DNA of 64,000 nucleotides from Metabacillus arenae (GCF_014773385.1 NZ_JACXAI010000008.1:17415-81414); one strand, 5' to 3'; positions 16,760-26,700 are shown, counted from the stretch's first letter. A program made the numbers and translations. The notes: a model not told the origin generated them from the letters alone.

Positions 16760-17000
16760 TTGCTTCTGAAGGATAAATTGAAACTACCTGTGGGGACACT
16801 GATGGTTAGTCCTTATACGGGATGACCGCAAGGGCCCTTGAACCAATTGGACCTTTACGGGCAGTTTATCCACCTAAATTATCGTTTCCTCAGAAGCATG
16901 GAGGAGGATTTACTGCCCGATAAGAAAGGATAGTTAAGAGCAATCAGTGGGTCTCCAGTTGCATCTTAGTCTGACATCCCATTTCTCACCTCAAGAATGT
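16760..17000. other. Structured spacer between DUF350 and speE-like genes
   Basis: This non-coding stretch holds a perfect 8-bp pair CGGGCAGT (16858-16865) and ACTGCCCG (16912-16919) flanking about 46 nt, a GC-rich segment around 16800-16855, and a family D hairpin at 16940-16962. The GGGCAGT...TGCCCG frame resembles one upstream of gltA (23487-23552). It may be a terminator/attenuator region or an inserted element; no ORF is credible. Confidence 0.5.
16940..16962. repeat. Family D hairpin
   Basis: GCAATCAGTGG...CCAGTTGC forms an imperfect stem of the recurrent family. It is followed by a CCCATTTCTCACCTC tail like those after the 13600 and 21260 hairpins. Confidence 0.5.
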
Positions 17001-17058
17001 ACAGGGAGCAACAAACTTTATGAAAACAGCCATGATTAATAACAAGGGAGACAGTTGT

Positions 17059-18612
17059 GTGGGTGAACAAACGATAAAACAAAGCAAAGCAATATACTGG
17101 GCTTCGGGAATAGTTTCTGTATGCGGGATTATTTTTGAAGTATTGTTTGGTGCGGCTGGGTCCTATTTACTTGGTGATGGTGTAAAGCAATACACCCTCA
17201 CCATTTCTCTTTTTCTAACAGGAATGGGGATCGGAGCGACCATTAGTGAAAGGGTGACCAAGAATTTAATTCTTTCCTTTGTATGGATTGAATATTTGAT
17301 CGGAATCATTGCAGGTTCATCTACCTTTTTATTATTTGGCATCTCTGCTTTTTTAAGTGAAGGGACAGATGCCTTTTTTCTTTATGCTATTACATTAGTT
17401 GTCGGAGCATTAACAGGTGTGGAACTGCCTATTTTAATCCGTAAGGCTAATGATATTGGCGTCACTTTGAAAAAAAGCACGGCACGCGTTCTTTTTTCTG
17501 ATTATGCGGGAGGATTGATCGGCGGGCTCCTTTTTGTTTACTTGCTAAGACCGGAATTTGGGTTAGTAAAAACCGCTTTCCTGGTAGCGGTTATTAATGT
17601 GGTCATAGCATTATGGATTTTACTTTATTTTAAAAAGGAGCTTCAAACCTTTAAACGCCATTTTACAGCAGGGATTGCCATATTAGTATTTCTTATCGCA
17701 GGTGTATTTTTCGGAGAAGAAATGGCCTTTTCATTTGAGCAAAAGCTATATAGAGATCCCATTATTTATTCTGAGACAACTGATTACCAGCAGATCATTT
17801 TGACAAAAGAACAGGGCGACCTTCGGCTTTTTCTTGATGGCCAGCTGCAATTTAGCTCTAGTGATGAATACCGTTATCATGAAACCCTTGTACATCCAGC
17901 GATGGCTACAGCGGAAAAAAGGGAAAACATTCTCGTTCTTGGCGGTGGAGATGGTTTGGCATTAAGGGAGTTGCGAAAATATGAAGAAGTTAAGGCTATT
18001 ACATTAGTTGATTTAGATCCGAAAGTAGTTGCACTTGGAAAAACAAATCGAGACCTTGTTCAGTTGAACGAAAAGTCTTTTGAGGATGAGCGGGTGAAGG
18101 TCCTGCATGAGGATGCTTTTAAATTTGCAGAACATCATTCTGACCAATTTTATGATGTCATTTTAGTAGATCTGCCAGATCCAAACAATGAGTCGCTGAA
18201 TAAACTGTACACGCTTGAATTTTATCAGCTGCTAAGAAATAGGCTTGCACCAGGAGGATCACTAATGATCCAAGGCACAAGTCCTACTTTTGCAACAGAA
18301 GTATATTGGACAATCAATCAGACTATCAAAGAGGCTGGTCTTTATACAGAAAATCTGCACGTAGATGTGCCAAGCTTTGGCGATTGGGGATTTGTCCTTG
18401 CGAAAAGAGAACCAGTTAAATTGGATCAAGCAGACATTTTTGTTGAGACAAAATTTTTGACAAATGAAGTAGTAGCCGGATTAACTACTTTTGGAAAAGA
18501 TATTGATAACGAAATAGTCAATGATGATGGTCAGCCTGTTTCAATCGAAACCAATACTTTGATGAAACCAACAATTATTGAAAAGTATGAGAAGGCTTGG
18601 AGAAGCTATTAA
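17059..18612 (+). CDS. Membrane-anchored spermidine synthase-like protein
   Basis: This protein of about 517 residues (530 if started at the ATG at 17020) combines five to seven N-terminal membrane helices (to about residue 215) with a C-terminal polyamine aminopropyltransferase-like Rossmann domain. Visible motifs are VLGGGDGLALRELRKY (AdoMet-type binding), ITLVDLDPKVV and the catalytic-loop ILVDLPDPNNESLNKLY. I prefer GTG at 17059, which has AAGGGAG 8 nt before it. Known spermidine synthases make spermidine from putrescine and decarboxylated AdoMet. No speD or speA gene is here, so the substrate at the membrane is open. It terminates the PspA cluster. Confidence 0.8.
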   Translation: MGEQTIKQSKAIYWASGIVSVCGIIFEVLFGAAGSYLLGDGVKQYTLTISLFLTGMGIGATISERVTKNLILSFVWIEYLIGIIAGSSTFLLFGISAFLSEGTDAFFLYAITLVVGALTGVELPILIRKANDIGVTLKKSTARVLFSDYAGGLIGGLLFVYLLRPEFGLVKTAFLVAVINVVIALWILLYFKKELQTFKRHFTAGIAILVFLIAGVFFGEEMAFSFEQKLYRDPIIYSETTDYQQIILTKEQGDLRLFLDGQLQFSSSDEYRYHETLVHPAMATAEKRENILVLGGGDGLALRELRKYEEVKAITLVDLDPKVVALGKTNRDLVQLNEKSFEDERVKVLHEDAFKFAEHHSDQFYDVILVDLPDPNNESLNKLYTLEFYQLLRNRLAPGGSLMIQGTSPTFATEVYWTINQTIKEAGLYTENLHVDVPSFGDWGFVLAKREPVKLDQADIFVETKFLTNEVVAGLTTFGKDIDNEIVNDDGQPVSIETNTLMKPTIIEKYEKAWRSY

Positions 18613-18679
18613 TGAGACCTGGCTCTGTGCTTTTCATATTCATTCTCTCCTTCAGATAAAATGGTTTCTTTAGAGAAAG

Positions 18680-18705
18680 GTTTAATATTTTGCCTAAGTG
18701 GAATA
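18680..18705 (+). promoter_or_regulatory. Possible sigma-B promoter for DUF3243 gene
   Basis: GTTTAA, a 14-nt spacer and GGAATA resemble the sigma-B pattern GTTTAA-N12-15-GGGTAT, 36 nt upstream of the DUF3243 start. The -10 is imperfect. Confidence 0.35.
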
Positions 18706-18740
18706 GTGTAAACATGATAAAATAAAGGAGAGATTTTCAC

Positions 18741-19067
18741 ATGAGAAATTCCTTTAATGAGAATCATTCCGAAAATGTCGAGAAAGTAGAGCAAACATTA
18801 AACCATTTGAGTGAAGACAAAAAACAAGATATTCTCTCCAATTTTGAAAGCTTTAAAGACTATCTTGGTGATAAAGTGATCAAAGGGAAAAAGCTAGGAC
18901 TGACAGAGGAGCAGCTGGCTAAATCAGCTGAAATGGTTGCCGGCTACTTAGCTAGGTATGAAGAACCGAAAAACCGAGAAGAGAAGCTTTTACAAGAATT
19001 GTGGAAGGCTGGAGATGTAAAGGAACGTGGAATGCTGGCTCACATGCTTGTAAAACTGGTTAACTAA
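18741..19067 (+). CDS. DUF3243 family protein
   Basis: This is a 108-residue soluble helical protein. The pattern LNHLSEDKKQDILSNFESF, then LGDKVIKGKKLGLTEEQLA and a C-terminal ERGMLAHMLVKLV match DUF3243 (YmfJ-like), of unknown function. AAAGGAGAG lies before the ATG. It is not obviously co-transcribed with the upstream speE-like gene, from which it is separated by 128 bp. Confidence 0.75.
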   Translation: MRNSFNENHSENVEKVEQTLNHLSEDKKQDILSNFESFKDYLGDKVIKGKKLGLTEEQLAKSAEMVAGYLARYEEPKNREEKLLQELWKAGDVKERGMLAHMLVKLVN

Positions 19068-19167
19068 ATGGACAAGGAAAGATGGCTTGAGGGCAGCTTT
19101 GCCTTTAAGTCATTTTTTATCCATTAAAAATTCAGACAAAAATAAGAAACGGCAGAGGCTAACAAAG

Positions 19168-20604
19168 ATGAAAATAAAAAAGCTTTTTAAAAAGAAATCA
19201 GTCCTTCTCTTATTATCTCTCAGTTTATTTCTAGCTATCGTCATGATTTATCAAACGTATAAACCCCTTCCGCAAGGTGTTTCCTACGGCGGAAAAGTAT
19301 ATCAAGTAGAAGATGTGGATTTTTTAACAGATTTAACATATAAAGATAAGTATGGTGCCCAAGTTTATGAGCAATCCATTTTTAAAGAGATCAACCAAAC
19401 AATCAAAAAAGCGGAGCAATTTATCGTTGTGGATATGTTTCTTTACAATTCCTATGTGGATGAAAACATTGATTATCCAAACATTAGTCAAAGTTTAACA
19501 AACACACTTATCAATCAAAAAGAAAAAAAGCCAAAGCTAAAAATTATTGTAGTGAGTGATTCTGTCAATACGACGTATGGATCACATGAGGCAAAACAGC
19601 TTGAGCAGTTGAAAAAGCATGGAATAGATGTTGTCATCACAAAATTAAATCCCTTACGTGATCCTAACCCAATTTATTCAAGTGTTTGGAGAACCTTTAT
19701 TCAATGGTTTGGACAAGAAGGAACTGGGTGGGTGCCCAATCCTATGGCAGAAACAGCACCAAAGGTGACGATGAGGTCGTATTTAAAGCTAATGAATATA
19801 AAGGCGAACCATAGAAAACTGATAGCAACTGAAAATGCGGCGATTGTTTCCTCCGCTAATCCCCATGACGCAAGTGGATTTCACTCTAACATAGCTTTTA
19901 AGGTCAAAGGCGGTATTATTGCCGACATTATTGAGGCAGAACAGGCTGTCTCAGATTTTTCAGAGGGCCCTAAAATGCCAAAGTATGACCAAAAAACAAA
20001 AGGCTCAGGACCCATTCAGATTCAGTATCTTACCGAAGGGAAAATTTATCGACATATAATAAAAGCATTAGATGATGCAGCTGACGGTGACCGGGTATGG
20101 ATTGGAATGTTTTACTTGGCAGATAGAGAGGTCATTGATGCCATTGTAGATGCAGCAGAACGTAATGTGAAAGTGAACCTTGTTTTGGATCCGAATCAGA
20201 ATGCTTTTGGAGCAGAGAAAATAGGCTTGCCAAATCTTCCAGTTGCATCAGAGCTCCGTAATATGGAGAAGAAAAATATTAAGATTCGTTGGTATAATAC
20301 AGACAAGGAACAATATCATTCTAAAATTCTCTATGTAGATCACGGAGACCATGCGGTTATCTTAGGAGGATCAGCAAACTTTACGAAGAGAAATTTAGCA
20401 AATTATAATCTGGAAAATAATTTGAAGATTGTCGCTCCTTCAGATGAGGAAATAACGAGAGAAGTTGATGACTATTTCAACCGGATTTGGAACAATGAAA
20501 AGGGTACATATACAGTAGAATACGAGAAGTATCAAGATAAATTGCCCGTATTTAAATATATTATGTATGTCTTACAGAAAATCTTTCAATTTACGACATA
20601 TTAA
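19168..20604 (+). CDS. Membrane-anchored phospholipase D-like protein
   Basis: This 478-residue protein has an N-terminal membrane segment (about residues 11-30) and two HKD-type half-sites. The first is NHRKLIATENAAIVSSANPHD, with Glu where the usual Asp sits; the second is YHSKILYVDHGDHAVILGGSANF with HxK and a trailing GSANF. Such proteins hydrolyse or transfer phosphodiester bonds in phospholipids (cardiolipin synthase and PLD family); the substrate here is unknown. The ATG at 19168 follows GAGG at 9 nt; a longer TTG start at 19087 is less likely. Confidence 0.8.
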   Translation: MKIKKLFKKKSVLLLLSLSLFLAIVMIYQTYKPLPQGVSYGGKVYQVEDVDFLTDLTYKDKYGAQVYEQSIFKEINQTIKKAEQFIVVDMFLYNSYVDENIDYPNISQSLTNTLINQKEKKPKLKIIVVSDSVNTTYGSHEAKQLEQLKKHGIDVVITKLNPLRDPNPIYSSVWRTFIQWFGQEGTGWVPNPMAETAPKVTMRSYLKLMNIKANHRKLIATENAAIVSSANPHDASGFHSNIAFKVKGGIIADIIEAEQAVSDFSEGPKMPKYDQKTKGSGPIQIQYLTEGKIYRHIIKALDDAADGDRVWIGMFYLADREVIDAIVDAAERNVKVNLVLDPNQNAFGAEKIGLPNLPVASELRNMEKKNIKIRWYNTDKEQYHSKILYVDHGDHAVILGGSANFTKRNLANYNLENNLKIVAPSDEEITREVDDYFNRIWNNEKGTYTVEYEKYQDKLPVFKYIMYVLQKIFQFTTY

Positions 20605-20669
20605 TAATTGAACAATTGTGTGTATGTTTGGTACGATAGATGGGAAAAGTTTCTAGGGGGATCAAGCGT

Positions 20670-21074
20670 GTGAAAATTAAATCGATATGTAATATTTTTG
20701 GTGTGATCCTTATAGGGATTGCCATTGCAGGAGCTGCTTTACAATTGAATGCCTTGTTTGATATTTATCAGGAACAAATTTCTTCAGGGCAAATGATGAT
20801 GGATATGGGCTATTTTTGGATGCAAGTCCCTGTTAATTTTGGTACATATATCAATGCTGTCATTTGGGGAGGAGTATTTCTTATTATCCCTTATTTTTAT
20901 GAGGTGCTCAAAGAAAAAAATATCATATTAAGAGAAAAAGAGAATATTCCTGATAACCAGCCTTTTTATGAAGAAAATTTTGGTGCAGTTGATCGAAATA
21001 AAGAAGAACCATTAAAAGAAGAAATACCGGAAGAAGCAAAAGACAAGGATGAACGAATCTTTTGGAATGGGTAA
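20670..21074 (+). CDS. Two-TM membrane protein, unknown
   Basis: I do not recognise the family. Two hydrophobic segments (IFGVILIGIAIAGAALQL and FGTYINAVIWGGVFLIIPYF) flank a short extracytoplasmic loop containing SSGQMMMDMGYFW. An acidic cytoplasmic tail of about 50 residues follows. I prefer GTG at 20670, with TAGGGGG 9 nt upstream, over the ATG at 20640, which has no good site. A tail-anchored regulatory or scaffold role is only a guess. Confidence 0.6.
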   Translation: MKIKSICNIFGVILIGIAIAGAALQLNALFDIYQEQISSGQMMMDMGYFWMQVPVNFGTYINAVIWGGVFLIIPYFYEVLKEKNIILREKENIPDNQPFYEENFGAVDRNKEEPLKEEIPEEAKDKDERIFWNG

Positions 21075-21146
21075 GAACGAAATGCTGAGGCCGGCCTGGT
21101 CAGCAGGTATTGCTAAGCAGATCCGTTTTTCTTCTAAGATCAGAAT

Positions 21147-21226
21147 GTTGAGTTCATTAAAGCGCAACTTATCGGAAAAATTGCTTCGTTATCGGGAAAT
21201 ATGCACCGTTACCGAAATAATTACAC
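21147..21226 (-). repeat. Family A micro-array (reverse strand, 20-nt units)
   Basis: Read on the minus strand, three clear units follow each other at exactly 20 nt: GTGTAATTATTTCGGTAACG (21226-21207), GTGCATATTTCCCGATAACG (21206-21187) and AAGCAATTTTTCCGATAAGT (21186-21167). A fourth diverged unit follows. They share GTGCAAATA...GATAACG with arrays at 29915, 45574 and 55029. Confidence 0.8.
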
Positions 21227-21259
21227 GTTAAAGGGTATAGGGTGGTTTATACAAAAAGA

Positions 21260-21279
21260 AATCAGCTCATTCGCTGATT
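21260..21279. repeat. Family D hairpin
   Basis: AATCAGC/GCTGATT with a 6-nt loop, followed by a CCACCTCTGACCTCTCACTTCTA tail, matching the right half of the 13512-13651 element. Confidence 0.55.
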
Positions 21280-21313
21280 GCATCCAGTTCCACCTCTGAC
21301 CTCTCACTTCTAA

Positions 21314-21754
21314 TCATAGATGTTTATACATTAATACATATAACCCTTTATCCCCGTTGTTGTATATATGTTCACTTTCTTTAAAGCCAAGGTGCTGGTA
21401 ATACTCGATATTGTTAATACCAGTTGTACACCAAACTAATTCGGTGTCAGCTTGTCTCAGTAAATTTTCGCCAAATAAGACTAGTGTCTGTCCGCGCAGT
21501 TGATTTCGGTGCTCTGGATCAATGGCTATCCCTCTTAGCCGGTACATATTTTTCCCGTGTACTTTTTCGTGTGCTTGCTTAAAAAAAGAAGCCACTCCAA
21601 TGACACGATCTTCTGCGAAAGCTCCAACATGCAGGGAAGATTCCTCCAGATCACCTTTATACTGACAATCCTCTAAAGTGCTGTTAGATGATAATACTTT
21701 CATTCGTAACGGATATGTATCTTTTGCTTTAATTTTTTTAATTTCAAACATCAT
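21314..21754 (-). CDS. GNAT family N-acetyltransferase
   Basis: This 146-residue protein has a typical GNAT core: RLRGIAIDPEHRNQLRGQTL carries the acetyl-CoA pyrophosphate loop, followed by WCTTGINNIEYYQHLGFKE (motif B with the YYQHLGF signature). The substrate is unknown. Translation probably starts at the ATG at 21754, because GTGAGGG spanning the in-frame GTG at 21766 is its ribosome-binding site. It is convergent with the preceding two-TM gene. Confidence 0.8.
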   Translation of the reverse strand: MMFEIKKIKAKDTYPLRMKVLSSNSTLEDCQYKGDLEESSLHVGAFAEDRVIGVASFFKQAHEKVHGKNMYRLRGIAIDPEHRNQLRGQTLVLFGENLLRQADTELVWCTTGINNIEYYQHLGFKESEHIYNNGDKGLYVLMYKHL

Positions 21755-21937
21755 GAAATCCCTCACTTATGAGATAGATAGACAACTAAATTATACTCAA
21801 ACAAATAGACGAAATGAAAGCCTAAAAGTTTCAAGTAAGGCTCAAGGCTTAGTGCAGCTACAACTCTAGTACTTTTATTACAGCAGTCAATTTTTATATA
21901 ATATTAGTAGATAAGAATATAGGGAGTAAGATGTCAG

Positions 21938-22594
21938 ATGAAAAAAGCTAAAAGAACACTGAACAATTTTCTAGGCTTATTGTTTATCCTTTTTGTAGCC
22001 ATTCTTTTCATTGCAATTTTTGAAGTAAATTCAAACCTTAGTCAGCCTGTAAACAATAGAGACGAATTTGAAAATGTGACTAGATATGAGGATGTCTTGC
22101 GAGAAGAATTAAGAAAATATGAGCTAGAATCCTATACTCCTATTTTGCTAGCCTTGATGCAGCAGGAAAGTAAGGGGCGTGGGGGAGATCCGATGCAATC
22201 GTCCGAATCGGCAGGGCTCCCTAGAAATACAATCGAAGACCCTGTCAAAAGTATCCAGCAGGGAGTAAAACATTTCCACGCCAGCCTAACGTATGGAAAG
22301 GAAAAAAATGTAGATGATGCAACGATTATTCAATCCTACAATATGGGACTTGGCTATATTGATTTTATAGAGAAAAACGGGAAAAAGCATACAGAAGAAT
22401 TAGCTAAAGAGTTTTCAAGTATTCAGGTAGACAAGCAGCCCGATATTTATAATTGCGGCGGGGACAAAAGCAATTTCAGGTATCCCTATTGCTACGGGGA
22501 TTTTACTTATTATACAAAGGTGACGAAAAATATTGAACAGTTAACAGAGCAGCCAGCAACTGCGAAAGAAGACACAAATGACTCTTCTTCATAA
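21938..22594 (+). CDS. Lysozyme-like peptidoglycan hydrolase, membrane anchored
   Basis: This 218-residue protein has an N-terminal membrane anchor (about residues 11-30) and an extracellular lysozyme-like transglycosylase domain of the type found in CwlT. The probable catalytic Glu is in LMQQESKGRGGDPMQSSES, and QSYNMGLGYIDFI matches the conserved C-terminal part. It may act on peptidoglycan during cell-wall growth or DNA transfer; no conjugation genes are nearby. A weak stem (GGGACAC/GTGTCCC at 22660-22680) follows. Confidence 0.8.
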   Translation: MKKAKRTLNNFLGLLFILFVAILFIAIFEVNSNLSQPVNNRDEFENVTRYEDVLREELRKYELESYTPILLALMQQESKGRGGDPMQSSESAGLPRNTIEDPVKSIQQGVKHFHASLTYGKEKNVDDATIIQSYNMGLGYIDFIEKNGKKHTEELAKEFSSIQVDKQPDIYNCGGDKSNFRYPYCYGDFTYYTKVTKNIEQLTEQPATAKEDTNDSSS

Positions 22595-23031
22595 AGCTGG
22601 TGGAGAAAAAGTACTCGTTAGCCCATGAGCAGGATTAGCTTAAATACAAATTTTGCTTAGGGACACTGTCTTGGTGTCCCATATTTATTACATCTATATG
22701 CGGGTGGACGGGGGAGTATGTATAGTTTCTTTCATAATTGGACAGACTCGTAGAAAAAGAGAATGTGAGAGGCGATCTGTTACAATGAGTCTAACAAAAA
22801 AAGAAGCCTAATCACTTGCGAAGAAGATGATGGATCATTCTAAAGATTTCGGGAGTCTTTTAAAGATTTTATATGTGAAAAATTAACGGGAGGGATAGCT
22901 GTGCTTCTCTCCTTTTTCTGTCCTAGAGGTGTCAAAAGGAAAAAGCAGAGAACTCCCATAATGTTTTAACTGATGAAAGCGATGATACATTCTTTTGAAT
23001 ACCAAACGGTACATTGAACAGAAGAGGGGTG
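22595..23031. other. Gene-poor spacer
   Basis: Apart from the weak GGGACAC/GTGTCCC hairpin (22660-22680) I find no supported gene here. Short frames lack ribosome-binding sites, and family similarity is not apparent. Confidence 0.5.
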
Positions 23032-23091
23032 TTGACCAAACATACATCCTATAATGATACACAGTTGAGCCTCTATATTAGGGGCTTTTTT
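23032..23091 (+). promoter_or_regulatory. Promoter closely followed by a terminator
   Basis: TTGACC at 23032 with a TATAAT-like element about 12 nt, or TGATAC 17 nt, downstream is followed within 25 nt by a hairpin AGCCTC/GGGGCT (23068-23086) and TTTTTT. This arrangement would yield a very short RNA or act as an attenuator for the small gene at 23166. Confidence 0.5.
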
Positions 23092-23165
23092 GTTGTGTGA
23101 TTAACTTTTGTTTGAAAGGACAAACATAGAGTTGGGCAAGATGAACTCAAGGTGGCGATTAATTA

Positions 23166-23252
23166 ATGATTACTTTTGAAATGATGTCGTTAATGCTTAG
23201 CTTTGGCATGTTTGTGATCGCAGTTTTTCAGTTTCATGACCACGATAAATAG
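23166..23252 (+). CDS. Small hydrophobic holin-like toxin-type peptide, 28 aa
   Basis: The ATG at 23166 follows AAGGTGG and encodes one short membrane segment (FEMMSLMLSFGMFVIAVFQF) with a charged, His/Asp-rich end. The length and pattern resemble the putative holin-like toxin family of Bacillales type I toxin-antitoxin loci. No antisense RNA promoter was established. It could instead be a chance frame, though the binding site, composition and preceding promoter-terminator pair argue otherwise. Confidence 0.5.
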   Translation: MITFEMMSLMLSFGMFVIAVFQFHDHDK

Positions 23253-23479
23253 GTGAAATCGAATTTGTTAATAGGGTATGAAGACATTGAGGCTTTCTAG
23301 GATGGATAACATATTAAGTTTGGTTACTATGAACTTGTATTAAATGGAGGAAAAAATCAAACACTATATATGTGTTAGGTATGTACTTTAACAACTAAAT
23401 TCATTATCGCTGGGAATTATAAATGGCTGTTTTCTCGATATTGGAGCAGATGTACATAAATAAGCCAGTTTTATCCCAC

Positions 23480-23674
23480 ATTAATGGGCAGTAATACACC
23501 ACTTCAAGACTTAGTGAAATCGAAGAAGGGTAGGCGGGGGATAACTTGCCCGTTAAAGCCCAAACAAAGGAGCACAGACTAAGAGCGCCACGTCAATCGC
23601 CAACGTCTGTGTGACCCACATCCTGTGGGCCCCAGGCTAAACATCAGTGGGGATGAAAAAACACCATTGATGGA
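23480..23674 (+). ncRNA. Cluster of strong hairpins upstream of gltA (possible structured RNA)
   Basis: Three helices occur in a row: CACAGAC/GTCTGTG (23573-23611), CCCACA/TGTGGG (23615-23629) and CATCAGTGG/CCATTGATG (23642-23672). They are preceded by a longer-range GGGCAGT...TTGCCC pairing (23487-23552). The stretch is more GC-rich than its surroundings and non-coding. It could be the end of a lost mobile element (for example a TnpB- or IscB-type guide RNA end) or a regulatory leader for gltA. I cannot name the family. Confidence 0.45.
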
Positions 23675-23737
23675 AGGTTCATTTTATCCTCTTATCCTCT
23701 GTAGTTAAAAGCTTCATTTTTAAAAAGGGGTGTCGTT

Positions 23738-26700
23738 ATGAAAAAGCAAGGATATCCGGTTGCGCAAGGTTTATATCATCCTGAACATGAACATGAAGCC
23801 TGCGGGATCGGGATGGTCGCAAATATTAATGGAAAAAAAACACATGAAATTGTTGAAAATGCTATAACAATTTTATGTAATTTAGAGCATCGGGGAGGAC
23901 AATCAGCAGACACTAGTACCGGAGATGGTGCAGGTATTCTGACACAAATCCCACACTCTTTTTTTGAGAAACAATGCGAAAAAGAAAACATTATACTTCC
24001 GGAAGAAGGCAGATACGGGATTGGCATGGTCTTTCTCCCCCAGGACCCGGAAATAAGAAAACAGACTCAAAAACTGGTCAAAAACGTAATTGAAGAGGAA
24101 GGACAAATCTTTCTTGGTTGGCGGACTGTTCCGGTCAATGATTCGTATGTCGGTGACATGGCTAAGAAATCAAAACCGTTTATTCGCCAAATGTTTATTG
24201 CTCCTTCCAGTGATATCAATGATCAGAGTGTTTTTGAAAGAAAATTATATGTGATTCGAAAGAGACTTGAAAAAGAAGTACCTTCCTCTGATATTGAACA
24301 TCAAGAAGGCGTTTACATTTGCAGCTTATCGACAAGTACAATTGTGTATAAAGGTATGTTAATTCCAGAACAACTTGATTCCTTTTATATTGACTTGAAT
24401 CATCGGGATTTCAAATCGGCATTAGCCCTCGTTCATTCACGCTTTAGTACGAATACATTTCCAAGCTGGGAGCGATCACACCCGAATCGATTTACGATAC
24501 ATAATGGCGAATTTAATACAATTAAGGGAAATGTTAATTGGATGCAGGCCAGGGAGTCGCAATGTGAATCGGAATTATTTAAAGGCGAGGATTATCAAAA
24601 GCTATTCCCGGTGATTGATACAGATGGTAGTGACTCTTCAATGTTTGATAATTGTTTTGAATTTCTTCACCTTTCAGGACGATCTCTAGCTCATACAGCA
24701 ATGATGATGATCCCTGAGCCATGGGCTAATGATGAAACAATGGATAATGAAAAGAAATCTTTTTATGAATATCACAGCTGTCTAATGGAACCATGGGACG
24801 GGCCGGCAGCTGTTGTATTTACAGATGGAAGACAAATAGGGGCGTGTCTAGACCGAAATGGATTACGGCCAGCAAGATATTATGTAACAAAAGACGGAAT
24901 GATCGTATTAGGATCTGAAGTTGGTGCTTTAGATATTTTTGTTGAAGATATTGAATATAAAGACAGGCTTCATCCAGGGAAAATGCTCCTGGTCGATTTA
25001 GAAAAAGGCATGATTATTCCAGATGAAGAAATTAAGAAGCAAATTGCGTCAGAACAGCCGTATCAAGCTTGGCTGTCTGAACATTTAGTCAGTTTAAATG
25101 GCATACCAGACACGAGTGATGACAAACCAGTATTTAATGTGGATGAACGTACGAAACAACAACTCGCATTTGGGTATACCTATGAAGAGTTAAATAAAAT
25201 GATGAAGCCTATGGTTACGGACGGGAAAGACCCCGTTGGCTCTATGGGTTATGACTCCCCACTTGCCGTTTTATCAAAAAAACCCCAGCTTCTCTATAAC
25301 TATTTTAAGCAGTTGTTTGCACAAGTAACTAATCCTCCGATTGATGCGATAAGAGAGGAAATCATCACCTCTGTTGTAACAACAATTGGACCGGAAAGAA
25401 ATCTTATCAAACCTGAGCCAGAAAGCTGCAGACAAATTCAAATTGATTCGCCGATATTGAATAATGGTCAACTAAAAAAACTTTATCAATCAGACTTTAA
25501 GTGTGAAACGTTATCAATACTATTTCCAATCGAAGCTGAGCCTCCTGATTTTGCAATGCTATTAGATGAGCTATTTGCTAAAGCTGACAATGGAATTGAA
25601 AAGGGAGCGGCATTGCTCATTTTATCTGATCGAGGAGTAAATGAGGAATATTCAGCATTGCCGGCTCTGCTTGCTGTCTCAGGATTGCACCATCACTTGA
25701 TCCGAAGCGGGACACGTTCTAAGGTAAGTATTCTAATTGAATCTGCAGAACCAAGAGAAGTCCATCATTTTGCAACCTTACTTGGATACGGGGCAGAAGC
25801 AATCAATCCGTATTTAGCATTTGAGTCAATCGGAGGTCTAATTGAAACAGGAGCCTTACTTGATTACCAATTTGAGAAAGCTGTTGAAGTATATAGGAAG
25901 GCTGTTACGGATGGAATCGTTAAAGTGATATCGAAAATGGGAATTTCAACGATTCAAAGTTATCGGGGTGCACAAATATTTGAAGCCGTTGGCATTCATC
26001 AGGACGTTATCGATAAGTATTTCACACAAACCGCATCACGTATAGGTGGAATCGGATTAGATATTATTGCAAAAGAAGTCTTGTTGAGACATAACAGAGC
26101 ATTTGATGATTCAAAAGGGTTAGAGAAGACATTAGAATCAGGCGATGATTTTCAGTGGCGTCAAAATGGAGAAGATCATCAATACAATCCAAAGACGATT
26201 CATTTGCTTCAACATGCCTGTCGTACAAATAATTATAAACTCTTTAAAAACTACTCATCATTACTAACAGATACGGAACACAATTTACAATCGATTCGAG
26301 GAATGCTTTCTTTTAAGAAAAGAGATGCTATACCGATTGACGAAGTGGAATCAATAGAACAGATTTGTAAAAGGTTTAAAACAGGCGCAATGTCTTACGG
26401 TTCAATCAGTAGTGAAGCTCATGAGGCACTTGCGATTGCCATGAACCGGATCGGAGGTAAAAGTAACTCGGGAGAAGGGGGAGAGAACCCTGATCGATTT
26501 ACAGCTGATCCAAATGGTGATTTAAGGCGAAGTGCCATTAAACAAATCGCTTCGGGTCGATTTGGCGTTAATAGTCATTATCTAGTCAACGCCGATGAGA
26601 TTCAAATAAAAGTTGCTCAAGGTGCAAAGCCAGGAGAAGGAGGTCATCTTCCTGGAAAGAAAGTGTATCCATGGATTGCGGAAGTGAGGGGCTCAACTCC

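Noticed and set aside
21049..21231. 60-aa ORF after the two-TM gene
   Set aside because: Most of it is the family A repeat read on the plus strand, and it has no ribosome-binding site.
22595..23737. Divergent gltC next to gltA
   Set aside because: No LysR-type gene is present upstream of gltA; only small ORFs and hairpins are found.
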